A program made the position numbers and the translations under genes. 64,000 nt of DNA from UBA1672 sp963977495 (GTDB taxonomy: Bacteria > Pseudomonadota > Alphaproteobacteria > Micavibrionales > Micavibrionaceae): assembly GCA_963977495.1 (NCBI GenBank), contig CAXBOT010000004.1, forward strand, positions 110,775 through 174,774, read 5' to 3'. Under the pieces are notes generated by a model that had not been told where the DNA came from, made no database searches, and worked only from the letters and a program-made list of their open reading frames with translations. Numbering within the stretch: the stretch's first letter is position 1; each line of letters opens with the position of its first letter. Shown in pieces: positions 63,192-64,000 of this stretch.

Positions 63192-63797
63192 TTACGTTTT
63201 TAAACCAATAAGGTTAAAAATCGCATTTTCGAGGTTGTTTTCGATAAAATCCAAATCATTGTTAATCCGCGCCATCAAAAGCTGACCAACGACAAAGGAG
63301 AATATTTCTTTTGATTTTACTTCAAGGTCTGTGTCTGCGCTAATCGCACCGCTTGCCATTAAATCGCGCAGTGCGCTTTGGTAATAGGCGGTTTTTTTGG
63401 CACAAATTTCTGTAATTCTTATGCCGATTGCATCATCTTGCGCCGCCAATTCGGAGCCGAGCGTGGCAAATGGGCAGCCGCAAACATGCCCCAGTTCCTT
63501 TTGGATTTCTTTTTGTTGTTCAATGATATAGGCCACCATCAGCTTAAAACGCTCTAAAGGATCGCGGGTGGGTGAAAAGATATCATCGTAATGTTCTTTT
63601 GTGTCACGCATGCATGAATCCATCGTTTCCAATGCAAGGTGCGCTTTCGAAGGGAAGTAATGATAGAAACTTCCTTTTTGAACGCCGGCTTTCTTGCAGA
63701 TGTCATCAACGCTGACAGCGTTATAGCTGTCACGCCAGATAAGTTCTGTGGCTGTTTCAATCAGCTTTTGCTTTGTGTTATTTGGTGCACGACCCAT
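63192..63797 (-). CDS. TetR/AcrR-family repressor of the efflux operon
   Basis: This 201-residue protein has an N-terminal helix-turn-helix with VSVDDICKKAGVQKGSFYHYFPSKAHL. The C-terminal ligand domain contains HVCGCPFATLGSELAAQD, a block seen in the TetR_C type that often regulates efflux or reductase genes. It lies upstream of and in the same direction as the adaptor, pump and channel genes. Matching 16-bp palindromes stand before itself and before the adaptor gene, indicating autorepression and control of the pump. The inducer is unknown. Confidence 0.92.
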   Translation of the reverse strand: MGRAPNNTKQKLIETATELIWRDSYNAVSVDDICKKAGVQKGSFYHYFPSKAHLALETMDSCMRDTKEHYDDIFSPTRDPLERFKLMVAYIIEQQKEIQKELGHVCGCPFATLGSELAAQDDAIGIRITEICAKKTAYYQSALRDLMASGAISADTDLEVKSKEIFSFVVGQLLMARINNDLDFIENNLENAIFNLIGLKT

Positions 63798-63831
63798 TAA
63801 ATTTCTCCTGATGGTGTATTTTATAAGGAAT

Positions 63832-63847
63832 TTGACCGACTAGTCAA
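63832..63847 (-). promoter_or_regulatory. TetR operator upstream of the repressor gene
   Basis: TTGACCGACTAGTCAA shares TTGAC and TAGTCAA with the site at 63159-63174 and has the same 16-bp length. It lies 35 bp before the tetR start, fitting autoregulation. Confidence 0.65.
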
Positions 63848-63856
63848 CACATCTTT

Positions 63857-64000
63857 TCACACACGGTTGTATTGTTGGTGAATATGTTCGCATGCCGCGT
63901 TCGATTCAGGTTTCGGCGGATCAGGGGCGGGCTTTGGTTCCGGTTCAAGCTCAAGATCAGGGACAGCTTCAAGCACGAGTTCTGGTTCAAGTTCAGGCTC
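63857..64000 (-). CDS. 3' end of a Pro/Glu-rich protein (partial)
   Basis: A frame on the minus strand is open from the window edge to a TGA at 63857-63859. The 47 codons encode a low-complexity run of Glu-Pro and Glu-Leu repeats, then EPKPAPDPPKPESNAACEHI and a tail QQYNRV. Such Pro/Glu linkers occur in envelope-spanning proteins, but the start and the rest of the gene lie outside the window, so nothing more can be said. Confidence 0.6.
   Translation of the reverse strand, partial: EPELEPELVLEAVPDLELEPEPKPAPDPPKPESNAACEHIHQQYNRV

Noticed and set aside
1..64000. CRISPR arrays, insertion sequences or prophage genes
   Set aside because: No regularly spaced repeats, transposase, integrase or phage structural genes were recognised anywhere in the window.

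Overview
The window is a chromosomal stretch of an alphaproteobacterium. Three conserved blocks point there: aroA-cmk-rpsA; ihfB-lapA-pyrF-trpF-trpB-trpA-accD-folC; and chvI-chvG ... ahcY ... divL-tsaE-nucleotidyltransferase-addB-addA-trxA. A DivL-type kinase with tyrosine in place of the phospho-accepting histidine, a ChvG/ChvI pair, AddAB instead of RecBCD and a BigR-like regulator support this. Base composition looks moderate (not a high-GC rhizobium). The many lineage-specific gaps suggest a deep-branching or little-studied group, possibly Micavibrio-like; genus cannot be settled from the sequence alone. No insertion sequence, prophage, CRISPR array, rRNA or origin was seen. One tRNA (Ser, GGA) is present.

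Layout. 1-2.3 kb: a membrane GGDEF-EAL protein behind a promoter with an inverted repeat. 2.3-6.3 kb: aroA, cmk, rpsA with a good terminator. 6.4-14.3 kb: a tight run ihfB, lapA, pyrF, a membrane protein, trpF, trpB, a GyrI-like ligand-binding protein, trpA, accD, folC. 14.3-21 kb: ChvI/ChvG, a PTS enzyme I-like protein, two overlapping unknown genes on the minus strand, then ahcY. In Sinorhizobium the equivalent slot between chvG and ahcY holds HPr kinase, EIIA and HPr, so this slot has been rebuilt. 21-33 kb: an SGNH-type protein, DivL, a small secreted protein, TsaE, a MurU-like nucleotidyltransferase, AddB, AddA, thioredoxin.

33-49.5 kb is a mixed housekeeping region: a Tat-exported PBP-like serine hydrolase, PanD, HIT protein, ComM/YifB, a trehalase-family protein with an altered active site, an unknown 412-residue protein, a GGEEF diguanylate cyclase, UvrD/PcrA, DUF1223, an NDUFA9-like protein, SurA-like chaperone, RsmA, guanylate kinase. 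49.5-54.7 kb is more accessory: a BigR/SqrR-like thiol-sensor repressor, two glycosyltransferases, an alpha/beta hydrolase, a membrane protein, tRNA-Ser and an AT-rich orphan gene. 54.7-57.2 kb is a two-gene unit of a Tat lipoprotein vanadium-haloperoxidase-like enzyme and a porin, headed by a perfect 14-bp palindrome. 57.4-63.8 kb is a complete RND efflux system (TetR, adaptor, pump, outer-membrane factor) with two matching 16-bp operators. The window ends inside a Pro/Glu-rich minus-strand gene.

No multi-gene system that I would call clearly new was found. The best leads are the EI-like gene plus overlapping small genes between chvG and ahcY, the effector-binding protein inside the trp operon, the haloperoxidase-porin unit with its palindrome, the altered trehalase, and the AT-rich orphan beside tRNA-Ser.
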